The notes beneath the pieces are model-generated. The model saw only the letters and a list, made by a program, of their open reading frames with translations, did not search any database and had not been told where the DNA came from. A program made the translations under genes and the position numbers. Shown in pieces: positions 8,419 to 19,055 of a stretch of 64,000 nt of DNA (its first letter is position 1; each line of letters opens with the position of its first letter). This DNA comes from Streptomyces sp. NBC_01197 (GTDB lineage Bacteria; Actinomycetota; Actinomycetes; Streptomycetales; Streptomycetaceae), in NCBI RefSeq assembly GCF_036010505.1, contig NZ_CP108569.1, positions 2,172,001-2,236,000 on the forward strand, written 5' to 3'.

Positions 8419-11010
8419 TCAGCCCGCCGAGGGAGACGAGGCGGACGCCGAGGCGTCCCCCGGAGGCGTGGACGAACTCCCGCTGTCCACCGGCCCGCTG
8501 GAGGCCGTGGAGGGCCGCATCGCGCTCTGGGTGGTCGAGGGCGAATCGGCGGGCGGCGGGCCCTCGGTCGTGGAGTCGGACGGGCTGGGGGTCGGGCTGG
8601 CCGGGTCGCTCGGCGACGTGGACGGGCTGCTGGGCGGCGAGTGCGGCGGCTTGGACGGCGGCGTCGACGGCTTCGTGGGCGGCTTCCCGCTGGGGCCGGA
8701 CGGCTTGTCCGACGGTGCCGAGGGTTTGTCGCCCGATGTCGACGCGTCGTCCGACGGTGTGCTGCTCCCGGACGGCTGGTCGCTGCCGGTGGCGCTCGGA
8801 GTCGCCGGGGTGGAGGGGGCGGCGGTACTGCCCGTCGAGCCGTCCGAGGTGCCCGGCGTGCTCTGCGTGGGCTCGTCCGCGCTCATGCCGTCCTTGCCGC
8901 CGCCGTCGTCGACGGACTGGCCGGGCGTGCTGTCCCCGTGCCCGGGGTCGCTGTTGCTCGTCGCGCCGAGGGTCACCACGGTGCCGAGTACTCCGGCGAG
9001 CAGCACCCCGGCACCGGCCGCGACCAGATTGCGCCGGGCACCTCCCAATACCGTACGGCGCCGGGTGGGCGGAGCGGCGCCTGCCGGGGACACCTGCTGG
9101 GTGACCAGCGTGATGTGGTCGTGGGGCGCCGGGGAGAGCGAGACGACTGCGCCCGCCGCGCCCGGGCCGACCGGCGGTGGGGCCACGTCCTCGTGCGCGG
9201 GCGGCAGAACCTCGGCCCCGTGCGGCGGGGTGTCGCCCGGGGCGCCCGGCACATAGCCGCCGAGTGAGGCGGCTCCCGAGCGGTCGGCGATGAGCGCGAG
9301 CGCCCTGCGTCCGGCGACCGTACCCGCCTTGTCGGCCAGCGCACCGCGCAGCGCTATGGAGGCCTCCAGCTCGGCCAGCGCCCGGTCCGGGTTACCGGTG
9401 CAGAGCGCCAGTACGCCCAACTCATGGTGGAAATAGGCCTCTTCGGCGACCTCGCCGGAGAGCCTGGCAGCCTCCTGGCCGGTCCGCAGGGCGCGCTCCC
9501 AGGCACTCCAGTGCAGTGCGGCCGCGAAGGCGGGAGCCGCGCTGCGGGCCAGCAGTACGGCGGCGCTGGGGTGTCCGGCCTCCGAGCCGGGTACGAGTGC
9601 GCTCATCGCCGCGAGGACGGCGTCGGCTTCGGCGGCCGCACGCTCGGGTGCCACCGATGGGTGCCCGGCCCACCAGGCGTAGTGCTGGGCGGTGGTCAGC
9701 GCGTGCCCGGCGGAGTCGTCGGCGTACCCGCCGGCCTCCAGCTGCTGGAGGACTCCGGCGGCCAGCCGGTAGTGCGATCCGGCCGGGGAGAGCAGCCCGG
9801 ACCCGGCCAGCTCCCCCATCGCCGCGTCGGCATGGGTGTCGCCGACCAGCGCCGGCAGATGGGCCTGGTGCGGCACCTCGCCGCCGAGTGCCACGGCGAA
9901 GGCCAGCGTGGCCCGTGCCGCGTCGCTGAGCCGCTCAGCGAGCAACTGGGCGGGCGCCGCCCCCTGGCCGAGGGTGGGCAGCGGTACCTCGGTGGTGTCG
10001 CCGGGCGGGCCGGCGGCTCCACCGGAGCTGCCCGCGGGGGCGTCGTCGGTGCTGGGTCCCGGGTAGGCGCCGGAGGAGCCGGGGCCGGTCCGCAGCAGGT
10101 CGCGCTGGCGCAGCAGCGCTCCCGCCTGGACGAAGCGCAGCGGCAAGCCCTCCGACTCGAACCACAGGTCACCGGCCCAGTTGGCCTCCTCGTCGGTGAG
10201 CGGCCGCTGCACGGCGCGTTCCAGGAGGTCGAGCGAGGCGCTGCGCCCGAGACCGCCGAGGAAGACCTCCTCCAGGTGGGACTCGGGGAGCGGGGCGGCC
10301 ACGTCCGGGGTGGCGGCGAGCAGGAAGGCGCACTCGGGGGTGGCGTCGAGCAACTCCTCCAGGGCGGCCCCGCCGAGCTCCAGGTCGTCCAGGACGACGA
10401 TGGCGCCGATCCCGTGGACCAGGGTGAGCAGCTCGGCCCTGTCGGGCCGGTGCAGGGGAGCCCGGTGAACGGCGGCGAAGAGCCCGTACAGCAGGTCGGC
10501 GGCGGTGCGGTGGTATCCGGAGAGCCTGACGACCCCGTCGGGCGCGAAACCCGAGCAGTCCCTGGCCACGGCGTCGAGCAGCGAGGTGCGCCCGGAGCCC
10601 GCCGGGCCCGTCAGACGTACGGATCGTCCGCGCGCCAGCAGTCGTACCAGCCGCTCGTGTTCCTCCTGCCGCTCCAGCAGCGGCAGTTCGGGTCCTGCGG
10701 GCCCTGGCGGCACCGGCGGGCCCGCCGCGCGCAGCAGGCCCGTACGCTCCTCGGGGCTGTACCGCTCCGGGGCGCCGGGGTGTTCACCTGGCGGGCAGTG
10801 TTCGATCTCACTGCCGTCGACCGGGTTCACCGTGACCAGGAAGTCGCCCGTGACGAGCCGCACGGTACGGACGCGGGGGGGCGCCTGCTGGGCGAGGTCG
10901 GGTGCGAGCGGGTCCCGGGGCGGTCTGGGCGAAACCGGACCATCGGGCCACGGCGGACGGCGGCCGGGGTCCTGGCCGTGCTCGTCCGGTCTGCTGTTCA
11001 TCGGGTCCAT
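8419..11010 (-). CDS. large P-loop (AAA/STAND-like) membrane protein with Ser/Thr/Pro-rich outer tail
   Basis: 863 aa. The order is a Pro-rich N-terminus, a P-loop-like segment GPAGSGRTS (135-143), a Walker B-like AIVVLDDLEL (about 203-212), and an Ala/Leu-rich helical, TPR-like region to about residue 560. A basic stretch and one membrane helix (GAGVLLAGVLGTVVTLG, about 655-672) follow, then a roughly 190-residue Ser/Thr/Pro/Asp tail that would lie outside the cell. The Walker A lysine is Arg (R141), so ATP hydrolysis may be weak or absent. The first ATG (11010) was chosen; an ATG three codons later is equally possible. The neighbouring STAS gene suggests a regulatory role, which is inference. 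Confidence 0.8.
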   Translation of the reverse strand: MDPMNSRPDEHGQDPGRRPPWPDGPVSPRPPRDPLAPDLAQQAPPRVRTVRLVTGDFLVTVNPVDGSEIEHCPPGEHPGAPERYSPEERTGLLRAAGPPVPPGPAGPELPLLERQEEHERLVRLLARGRSVRLTGPAGSGRTSLLDAVARDCSGFAPDGVVRLSGYHRTAADLLYGLFAAVHRAPLHRPDRAELLTLVHGIGAIVVLDDLELGGAALEELLDATPECAFLLAATPDVAAPLPESHLEEVFLGGLGRSASLDLLERAVQRPLTDEEANWAGDLWFESEGLPLRFVQAGALLRQRDLLRTGPGSSGAYPGPSTDDAPAGSSGGAAGPPGDTTEVPLPTLGQGAAPAQLLAERLSDAARATLAFAVALGGEVPHQAHLPALVGDTHADAAMGELAGSGLLSPAGSHYRLAAGVLQQLEAGGYADDSAGHALTTAQHYAWWAGHPSVAPERAAAEADAVLAAMSALVPGSEAGHPSAAVLLARSAAPAFAAALHWSAWERALRTGQEAARLSGEVAEEAYFHHELGVLALCTGNPDRALAELEASIALRGALADKAGTVAGRRALALIADRSGAASLGGYVPGAPGDTPPHGAEVLPPAHEDVAPPPVGPGAAGAVVSLSPAPHDHITLVTQQVSPAGAAPPTRRRTVLGGARRNLVAAGAGVLLAGVLGTVVTLGATSNSDPGHGDSTPGQSVDDGGGKDGMSADEPTQSTPGTSDGSTGSTAAPSTPATPSATGSDQPSGSSTPSDDASTSGDKPSAPSDKPSGPSGKPPTKPSTPPSKPPHSPPSSPSTSPSDPASPTPSPSDSTTEGPPPADSPSTTQSAMRPSTASSGPVDSGSSSTPPGDASASASSPSAG

Positions 11011-11221
11011 AGGTCAAAGCCCCCAGCTGGCGTTGCGCGCGGTCTGCCTTCCCGGCCTCGCACACCACGCTGTCGCTTCTGGTCCGGTGCCTACCGCACA
11101 TGGGTTCGTCAATCAGTAGGCGACCGAACCATAGACCTTCGGCCAGTATCCGTCACCACTCGGGGTCCCCGGCGCCGGGGGCGGCCCTCGCGGGTGCGGA
11201 AGGAGCGGTACGCGGGCTCGG

Positions 11222-11545
11222 TCAGACGCGGGGCAGGCACTCGGCGGCGATTCCGCCCTCGATGGCCAGAATACGGTGCAGCCGGGTCGCCACCAGGAGG
11301 CGCTGCATCTGCGGCGGCACCCCGCGCAGGACGAGCCGGCGGCCGCATCTCCCGGCGCGCCGGTGGACGCCCATGATCACCCCGAGTCCGGTGGCGTCCC
11401 ACGAATCGAGTTCGGTCAGGTCGAGCACCAGATCGCCGACACCGTCATCGACAGCCGAGTGCAGGACCGTACGGGCGTCCGCCGCGCTGCGAACGTCGAG
11501 GCGGCCCCCGACGACCAGCTCGACGTGGTCGCCCCTGATATGCAT
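11222..11545 (-). CDS. STAS-domain protein (anti-sigma factor antagonist family)
   Basis: 107 aa, one STAS domain (HVELVVGGRLDVRSA to the C-terminus). The segment that normally carries the phospho-acceptor serine (D-S-S-G-L or D-x-S-G-L) reads DATGLG here, so Thr occupies the acceptor position. STAS proteins bind anti-sigma/kinase proteins in partner switching. ATG 11545 follows GGGGAG with good spacing. The frame is open upstream to 11662, but that part is not domain-like. It is on the same strand as, and downstream of, the 3-hydroxyacyl-CoA dehydrogenase and upstream of the large P-loop gene. Its partner is unknown. Confidence 0.87.
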   Translation of the reverse strand: MHIRGDHVELVVGGRLDVRSAADARTVLHSAVDDGVGDLVLDLTELDSWDATGLGVIMGVHRRAGRCGRRLVLRGVPPQMQRLLVATRLHRILAIEGGIAAECLPRV

Positions 11546-11691
11546 ATGCGCTCCCCGGGAGTTCTCGGACTCCGTCACGTCTTTCACGTCTGTCACTGAA
11601 CTGACTGCCCCGCCGGGAAAGAAGTTGCCGTCCGTAAGCGAACCGATACCGAATTCACCCAACCGGGTGATCGTAGGGCGACCTGTGCGAT

Positions 11692-12540
11692 TCAGTGCTT
11701 GTAGAACCCCTGCCCGCTCTTCCTGCCGATGTCACCCGCATCGACCATTCGGCGCATCAGCTCCGGCGGAGCGAACTTCTCATCCTGGGATTCCGTGTAG
11801 ATGTTGCCAGTGGCGTGCAGCAGGATGTCGACGCCGGTCAGATCCGCGGTGGCCAGCGGACCCATCGCGTGCCCGAACCCGAGCTTGCAGGCGGTGTCGA
11901 TGTCCTCGGCGGTGGCCACGCCCGACTCGTACAGCTTCGCCGCCTCGACGACGAGCGCGGAGATGAGCCGGGTGGTGACGAAGCCCGCCACGTCGCGGTT
12001 GACGACGATGCAGGTCTTTCCGACGGACTCGGCGAACTCCCTTGCGGTGGCGAGGGTTTCGTCGCTCGTCTTGTAGCCGCGGACCAGCTCGCACAGCTGC
12101 ATCATCGGGACGGGCGAGAAGAAGTGCGCGCCGACGACCCGCTCCGGGCGCTCCGTCACCGCCGCGATCTTGGTGATCGGGATCGCCGAGGTGTTGGAGG
12201 CGAGGACCGTGTCCTCCCGTACCAGCTTGTCGAGTGCACGGAAGATCTCGTGCTTGACCTCAAGCTTCTCGAACACCGCCTCCACGACGATGTCGGCGTC
12301 GGCTGCCGCGTCCAGATCGGTGGTTGTGGTGATCCGTGCGAGAGCGGCGTCGGCGTCGGCCGCTTCCAGCTTGCCCTTCGCGACGAACCGCGCATAGGAC
12401 GCCTTGATGGCGTCGGTACCGCGGGTCACGGCCGCATCGGTGACATCGCGCAGAACAACGTCCCAGCCGGCCTGAGCCGACACCTGCGCAATTCCGGAAC
12501 CCATGAGTCCGGCTCCGATGACAGCGAGCTTCCTGGCCAA
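11692..12540 (-). CDS. 3-hydroxybutyryl/3-hydroxyacyl-CoA dehydrogenase
   Basis: 282 aa, full length. It has an N-terminal Rossmann fold (GAGLMGSGIA, about 9-18), the catalytic-histidine segment VGAHFFSPVPMM (about 138-149), a NRDVAGFVTTR segment opening the C-terminal helical domain, and GRKSGQGFYKH at the end. It oxidises 3-hydroxyacyl-CoA with NAD(P) in butyryl-CoA/PHB or fatty-acid metabolism. The start is TTG 12540: AAGGGG lies six bases upstream, and the resulting length matches the family. The frame is open further upstream, but that stretch has no family match. Confidence 0.92.
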   Translation of the reverse strand: MARKLAVIGAGLMGSGIAQVSAQAGWDVVLRDVTDAAVTRGTDAIKASYARFVAKGKLEAADADAALARITTTTDLDAAADADIVVEAVFEKLEVKHEIFRALDKLVREDTVLASNTSAIPITKIAAVTERPERVVGAHFFSPVPMMQLCELVRGYKTSDETLATAREFAESVGKTCIVVNRDVAGFVTTRLISALVVEAAKLYESGVATAEDIDTACKLGFGHAMGPLATADLTGVDILLHATGNIYTESQDEKFAPPELMRRMVDAGDIGRKSGQGFYKH

Positions 12541-12670
12541 TTGGCACCCCTTAAACGGCATTCTGCGAACGGCTCTGGGGCGGAGGCTATAGGGAGCCGG
12601 GCACCTTGTGGTGGCTAAGAGATGCGCGTCACGTCCCACATGGCGGACATCACACCCCGGGGCGTCACCC

Positions 12671-13306
12671 TCAGCCCCTTACTGCGTAGTTGAGCACTTT
12701 CTCCCCCAGGACCTCTTCCATGTCGTCGAGGAGATCCAGGGCCCGACGGGAGACCTCGTCCGGCGCGTGCCCGGCGATCATCTCGTCACCGATCCACGCC
12801 ATCAGCGTCGACTGGATCCAGGCGAGCTGACCGGCCACCAGGGTCGGGAGCGTGTCGGAGCCCGCCGCGCCCGTCTCCTCGCGCAGCGCCGTCTCCACAT
12901 TCGCCAGGGACTGCTGCTGGATGTGCCACATCCGGGAGCGCAGGGAGTGCGCGTCCTGCACGACGCGCAAGAACCGGTCGTAGCCGTCGAGGAGCCCGAC
13001 CGTGGGCGAGACCGCCGTCACCTGGTCCCGCAGCTCCCGCAGGACCGCTCCCGCCGCCGACTCCCCCGGGTCCCGGCCGCGCACATAGCGCGCGAGCCGG
13101 TCCACCACGCCCTTGCTGCGGTCGAGGAACAGGTCCTCCTTGGCCGGGAAGTAGTTGTACACCGTGTTGACGGAGACCTCCGCCGCCTCGGCGACCTCCG
13201 CGACGGTCACCTCGTCGAAGCCGCGCTCCAGGAACAGCCCCGTCGCCACATCGGAGATGTACTGCCTGGTCCGGCGCTTCTTGCGCTCCCTGAGCCCCTC
13301 AGCCAT
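12671..13306 (-). CDS. TetR-family transcriptional regulator
   Basis: 211 aa. The N-terminal TetR helix-turn-helix (about 5-50) includes EVAEAAEVSVNTVYNYFPAKEDLF. The C-terminal region is the ligand/dimer domain, with a MAWIGDEM stretch. It is divergent from a DrrA/DrrB-type ABC exporter, the usual arrangement for a repressor controlling an efflux system. ATG 13306 directly abuts a perfect 19-bp palindrome (13307-13325) and has no ribosome-binding site, so the mRNA may be leaderless or start within the operator. Ligand unknown. Confidence 0.9.
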   Translation of the reverse strand: MAEGLRERKKRRTRQYISDVATGLFLERGFDEVTVAEVAEAAEVSVNTVYNYFPAKEDLFLDRSKGVVDRLARYVRGRDPGESAAGAVLRELRDQVTAVSPTVGLLDGYDRFLRVVQDAHSLRSRMWHIQQQSLANVETALREETGAAGSDTLPTLVAGQLAWIQSTLMAWIGDEMIAGHAPDEVSRRALDLLDDMEEVLGEKVLNYAVRG

Positions 13307-13325
13307 GCCCGCATCGTATGCGGGC
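13307..13325. promoter_or_regulatory. candidate TetR operator (perfect palindrome)
   Basis: GCCCGCAT-CGT-ATGCGGGC: two perfect 8-bp arms with a 3-bp centre, immediately upstream of the tetR start codon in the 101-bp divergent region. The rest of that region (about 13352-13400) is markedly AT-rich for this genome and probably holds the promoters. Autoregulation and control of the exporter are inferred. Confidence 0.6.
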
Positions 13326-13407
13326 CGCTGGACACGGTGAAAGCTTGGGGTGACTACAAAATTTATATCCATTGCAAAAATACAGCGTCTCTGTTTTTCT
13401 GAGTTCC

Positions 13408-14190
13408 ATGCCAATCATCAGTACGTCCGGGCTGGCCCGGACCTTCACCACCAAGGCCGGCCCGGTGGAGGCCGTACGCGGGATCGATCTGACCGTCCGG
13501 GCGGGCGAGATCCTGGGCTTCCTGGGACCCAACGGCGCGGGCAAGACCACCACGCTGCGGATGCTCACCACCCTGCTGGCGCCCAGCGCCGGCGCGGCCA
13601 CCGTCGCGGGCTGCGACCTGGTACGGGACCCGGCGGGCGTCCGCCGGAAGATCGGCTACGTCGCTCAGTCGGGCGGTGTCGACCCCCAGATGTCCGTACG
13701 CGAGGAGCTCGTGACCCAGGGCCGCCTCTACCGGCTGAGCCGGGCGCGCGCCGCAGCACGCGCCGGCGAACTCGCGGGCGAACTGGGCCTCACCGCACTG
13801 CTCGACCGCAAGTGCGCCTCGCTCTCCGGCGGTCAGCGGCGGCGCCTGGACCTCGCGATGGGCCTCACCCACCGGCCCGAAGTGCTCTTCCTCGACGAAC
13901 CGACCACCGGCCTCGACCCCGGCAGCCGGGCCGATCTGTGGGAACTGGTGCGCGCGCTGCGGAAAGAACACGGCACCACGGTCATCCTGACCACGCACTA
14001 CCTCGACGAGGCGGACGCGCTGGCCGACCGGCTGGTCGTCGTGGACGAGGGCACGGTGGTGGCCGACGGCACGCCCGGCGCGCTGAAGCTCCAGTACACC
14101 GGCTCCGTCGACGCCACTCTCCAGGACGCCTTCCTGGCCATCACCGGCCGCACCGCCGCACCCGAAGAGACCGCCCCCGTAGCCGTGTAG
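13408..14190 (+). CDS. daunorubicin-resistance-type (DrrA-like) ABC ATPase
   Basis: 260 aa. Walker A (GPNGAGKTT, about 40-48), the signature LSGGQRRRLDLA (about 138), Walker B VLFLDEP (about 159) and the switch TTHYLDEAD are intact. The sequence resembles DrrA-type ATPases of drug and antibiotic exporters. It is divergent from a TetR gene and followed nine bases later by its permease. ATG 13408 is the only good start; the reading upstream runs through the AT-rich promoter region. Expression is probably controlled by the divergent TetR regulator. Confidence 0.92.
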   Translation: MPIISTSGLARTFTTKAGPVEAVRGIDLTVRAGEILGFLGPNGAGKTTTLRMLTTLLAPSAGAATVAGCDLVRDPAGVRRKIGYVAQSGGVDPQMSVREELVTQGRLYRLSRARAAARAGELAGELGLTALLDRKCASLSGGQRRRLDLAMGLTHRPEVLFLDEPTTGLDPGSRADLWELVRALRKEHGTTVILTTHYLDEADALADRLVVVDEGTVVADGTPGALKLQYTGSVDATLQDAFLAITGRTAAPEETAPVAV

Positions 14191-14199
14191 GAGCCTCGC

Positions 14200-14949
14200 A
14201 TGTTCATGCACGACACCGCGCTGATCTTCGGCCGCTATGCCCGGCAGACAGCGCGCTCAAAGTTCCAGATCCTCTTCGGCGTTCTGATGCCGATGCTCTA
14301 TCTGCTCTTCTTCGGCCCGCTGCTGACCGGTCTTCCGCTCGGCTCCCAGGGCGACTCCTGGCAGATCCTGGTCCCCGGACTGCTGCTCCAACTCGCCCTG
14401 TTCGGAGCATCGTTCAGCGGCTTCGCCATCATCATCGAGAACCAGACCGGAGTGTTCGAGCGGATGCGGGCCACCCCGGTCAGCCGGTTCGCGCTGCTGC
14501 TGGGCCGGGTGCTGCGGGACGCCGTGCTTTTCGTCTTCCAGTCCGTCCTGCTGGTCGTGACGGCCCTGGTGATGGGGCTGCGGGCACCTGTGGGCGGCGT
14601 ACTGATCGGCTTCGCCTTCGTGGGCGTCCTCACGGTGTCGCTCGCCTCGCTCTCGTACGCGCTGGCCCTGAAGGTCTCCAAGCCGCACGAGTTCGGCCCG
14701 GTCATCAACGCGGTGACCATGCCGTCCATGCTGCTCTCGGGACTGATGCTCCCGATGGCGCTGGCCCCGGGCTGGCTGAACGTGCTGTCGCACTTCATGC
14801 CGTTCCGCTATCTGGTGGACGCGGTACGGGCGGGCTACGTGGGCGAGTACACCAGTACGGCGATGCTCTACGGGGTACTCGCGGCCGGGGCGCTGGCAGC
14901 CGCAGCCGTGACGGTGGGCACACGTGTCTTCCGCAGGGCCGGCTGCTGA
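14200..14949 (+). CDS. DrrB-like ABC-2 transporter permease
   Basis: 249 aa, about six membrane helices. It has the ABC-2 family motif FERMRATPVSR after the second helix and a MPFRYLVDAVRAGYVG segment near the end, as in DrrB permeases. GGAG overlapping the stop of the ATPase serves as ribosome-binding site. ATG 14200 was chosen, with ATG 14206 possible. Together with 13408-14190 it forms a drug-type exporter. Substrate unknown. Confidence 0.9.
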   Translation: MFMHDTALIFGRYARQTARSKFQILFGVLMPMLYLLFFGPLLTGLPLGSQGDSWQILVPGLLLQLALFGASFSGFAIIIENQTGVFERMRATPVSRFALLLGRVLRDAVLFVFQSVLLVVTALVMGLRAPVGGVLIGFAFVGVLTVSLASLSYALALKVSKPHEFGPVINAVTMPSMLLSGLMLPMALAPGWLNVLSHFMPFRYLVDAVRAGYVGEYTSTAMLYGVLAAGALAAAAVTVGTRVFRRAGC

Positions 14950-14973
14950 CCGCGCCCGGCTAGGCTCGGCCGC

Positions 14974-15546
14974 ATGGTCAATTTGACGCGCATCTACACC
15001 CGTACCGGCGACAAGGGCACCACCGCACTCGGTGACATGAGCCGGACCGCCAAGACCGATCTGCGGATCTCCGCGTACGCCGACGCCAACGAGGCCAACG
15101 CGGCCATCGGGACCGCCGTCGCGCTCGGCGGTCTGCCGGACGAGGTGGTGAAGGTGCTCGTCCGCGTCCAGAACGACCTGTTCGACGTGGGGGCCGACCT
15201 GTGCACACCCGTGGTGGAGGACCCGAAGTATCCGCCGCTGCGGGTGGAGCAGTCGTACATCGACAAGCTGGAGGCCGACTGCGACCGTTTCCTCGAAGAC
15301 CTGGAGAAGCTGCGGAGCTTCATCCTGCCCGGCGGCACGCCCGGGGCGGCGCTGCTGCACCAGGCGTGCACGGTGGTACGCAGGGCCGAGCGGTCGACCT
15401 GGGCTGCGCTTGAGGTGCACGGCGAGGTGATGAACGCACTCACCGCGACCTATCTGAACCGGCTGTCCGACCTGCTGTTCATCCTGGCGCGCACCGCGAA
15501 CAAGGAGATCGGTGACGTGCTGTGGGTGCCGGGCGGCGAGCGGTAG
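14974..15546 (+). CDS. PduO-type cob(I)alamin adenosyltransferase
   Basis: 190 aa. The N-terminal IYTRTGDKGTTALGD is the ATP-binding signature of PduO-type enzymes, and FILPGGTPGAALLHQACTVVRRAER carries the conserved Arg/Glu active-site segment. The enzyme transfers adenosyl from ATP to cob(I)alamin to make coenzyme B12. No ribosome-binding site precedes ATG 14974, but TAGGCT lies seven bases upstream, so a leaderless transcript is plausible. It is separated from the exporter operon by only 24 bp. Confidence 0.92.
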   Translation: MVNLTRIYTRTGDKGTTALGDMSRTAKTDLRISAYADANEANAAIGTAVALGGLPDEVVKVLVRVQNDLFDVGADLCTPVVEDPKYPPLRVEQSYIDKLEADCDRFLEDLEKLRSFILPGGTPGAALLHQACTVVRRAERSTWAALEVHGEVMNALTATYLNRLSDLLFILARTANKEIGDVLWVPGGER

Positions 15547-15566
15547 GGACCGGGGGCCTCCCCATG

Positions 15567-15597
15567 GCCAACTGGCCTCTTGCATAAGCCGGTTGGC
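15567..15597. terminator. bidirectional hairpin between convergent genes
   Basis: GCCAACTGGC (15567-15576) pairs with GCCGGTTGGC (15588-15597) with one G-T pair. It lies between two convergent stop codons and overlaps the stop of the DUF2550 gene. Confidence 0.5.
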
Positions 15598-16043
15598 TAA
15601 GCCACGTTAACTCTCTGGCCGGGCGGTGCCGCTTCCAGCCAGGCCAGGAAGCCCGTCAGCGCGTCCTCGCTCATCGCGAGTTCGAGCCGGACACCCTGGT
15701 GCGAACATCGCAGCACGATCGCATCAGAAAGGAGCGCCAGTTCCTCCTCGCCCTCCGGCGTACGCCGGGAGACGACTTCGATGGACTGGCGCTCCAGAGT
15801 GCGGCGCGGGCGCGGGGCGTAGGAGAAGACGCGGAACCACATGATCCGGTCGCCGCTGTAACGGGCCACCCCGTACACCCAGCCTTTGCCGGACACATCC
15901 GGTTTCTCCGGAAGGTCCCAGCGCACACTGCAGTCGAAGGTGCCCCCGGAACGCTGGATCAGCCGCCGGCGCAGGCCGAAGACGAAGAGTCCCACCGCTA
16001 CCAGTACGACGACCAGGCCGCCCACAAGCAGAGCGAGGATCAT
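15597..16043 (-). CDS. DUF2550 membrane-anchored protein
   Basis: 148 aa. One N-terminal membrane helix (about 2-24, VGGLVVVLVAVGLFVFG) is followed by a basic RRR and then a roughly 120-residue PH-like cytoplasmic domain (SVRWDLPEKP, YSGDRIMWFRVFSY, AFLAWLE). The family is almost restricted to actinobacteria and typically sits directly downstream of atpC, as here. Function unknown. The ATG has GAGGAGG upstream. A large hairpin separates it from the atp operon. Confidence 0.88.
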   Translation of the reverse strand: MILALLVGGLVVVLVAVGLFVFGLRRRLIQRSGGTFDCSVRWDLPEKPDVSGKGWVYGVARYSGDRIMWFRVFSYAPRPRRTLERQSIEVVSRRTPEGEEELALLSDAIVLRCSHQGVRLELAMSEDALTGFLAWLEAAPPGQRVNVA

Positions 16044-16092
16044 CTACACCGACCTCCTCGCCTCATACCGTAAGGGAACTGGTTCTGCATCG

Positions 16093-16141
16093 CCTCAGCC
16101 GCGACCCGGTCCGGATGGTTCCGGACGGGCCGCGGCTGAGG
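16093..16141 (-). terminator. terminator of the atp operon
   Basis: A long near-perfect inverted repeat (CCTCAGCCGCG outer arm paired with CGCGGCTGAGG; inner TCCGGA arms) lies 21 bp after the atpC stop on the minus strand. No T-tract follows. Confidence 0.65.
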
Positions 16142-16161
16142 TCAAATCTCGGTGGGAGGCG

Positions 16162-16536
16162 TCAGTTCCCCGTCACCGCGCGCAGTCGGACATCGGCGCG
16201 CCGCTCGGCGACGGCGTCGTCATCGGACTTCGCGCTCTCCAGCGCACGCTCGGCGCGCTGGACATCGATCTCGTCTGCCAGCTCCGCGATCTCGGCCAGC
16301 AGCGAAAGCTTGTTGTCGGCGAAGGAGAGGAAACCGCCGTGCACAGCGGCAACGACCGTCCCACCATCGCTCGTACGAATGGTCACCGGGCCCGATTCCA
16401 GCACACCGAGCAGCGGCTGGTGATTGGCCATGACCCCGATGTCGCCGGACGCGGTGCGCGCGACAACGAGAGTCGCCTCGCCGGACCAGACATTACGGTC
16501 CGCCGCGACCAGCTCGACGTGCAGCTCAGCAGCCAA
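16162..16536 (-). CDS. atpC: F1 ATP synthase epsilon subunit
   Basis: 124 aa, the length of streptomycete AtpC. The N-terminal beta-sandwich (ELHVELVAADRNVWSGEA, IGVMANHQPLLG) is followed by the C-terminal helical hairpin (LLAEIAELADEIDVQRAE). It is the last gene of the atp operon. The start is TTG 16536 with GAGGAG five bases upstream; two ATG codons seven and six codons further upstream have no such site. The subunit couples rotation and inhibits ATP hydrolysis. Confidence 0.95.
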   Translation of the reverse strand: MAAELHVELVAADRNVWSGEATLVVARTASGDIGVMANHQPLLGVLESGPVTIRTSDGGTVVAAVHGGFLSFADNKLSLLAEIAELADEIDVQRAERALESAKSDDDAVAERRADVRLRAVTGN

Positions 16537-16663
16537 GGTGGCTCCTCGGGTCATCACCCGGCACTGCTGCCGGGTGTTGGGTCAAAGTCTAATGGGCGTA
16601 CGGAGAGGGGCGGGACACACCCGCCCCTCTCCGGGAGTCTGATGACTCACATGGGGCAGCGAC

Positions 16664-19035
<2,372 letters not shown>

Positions 19036-19055
19036 GAGTCAGGTCCCTTCCGTCG

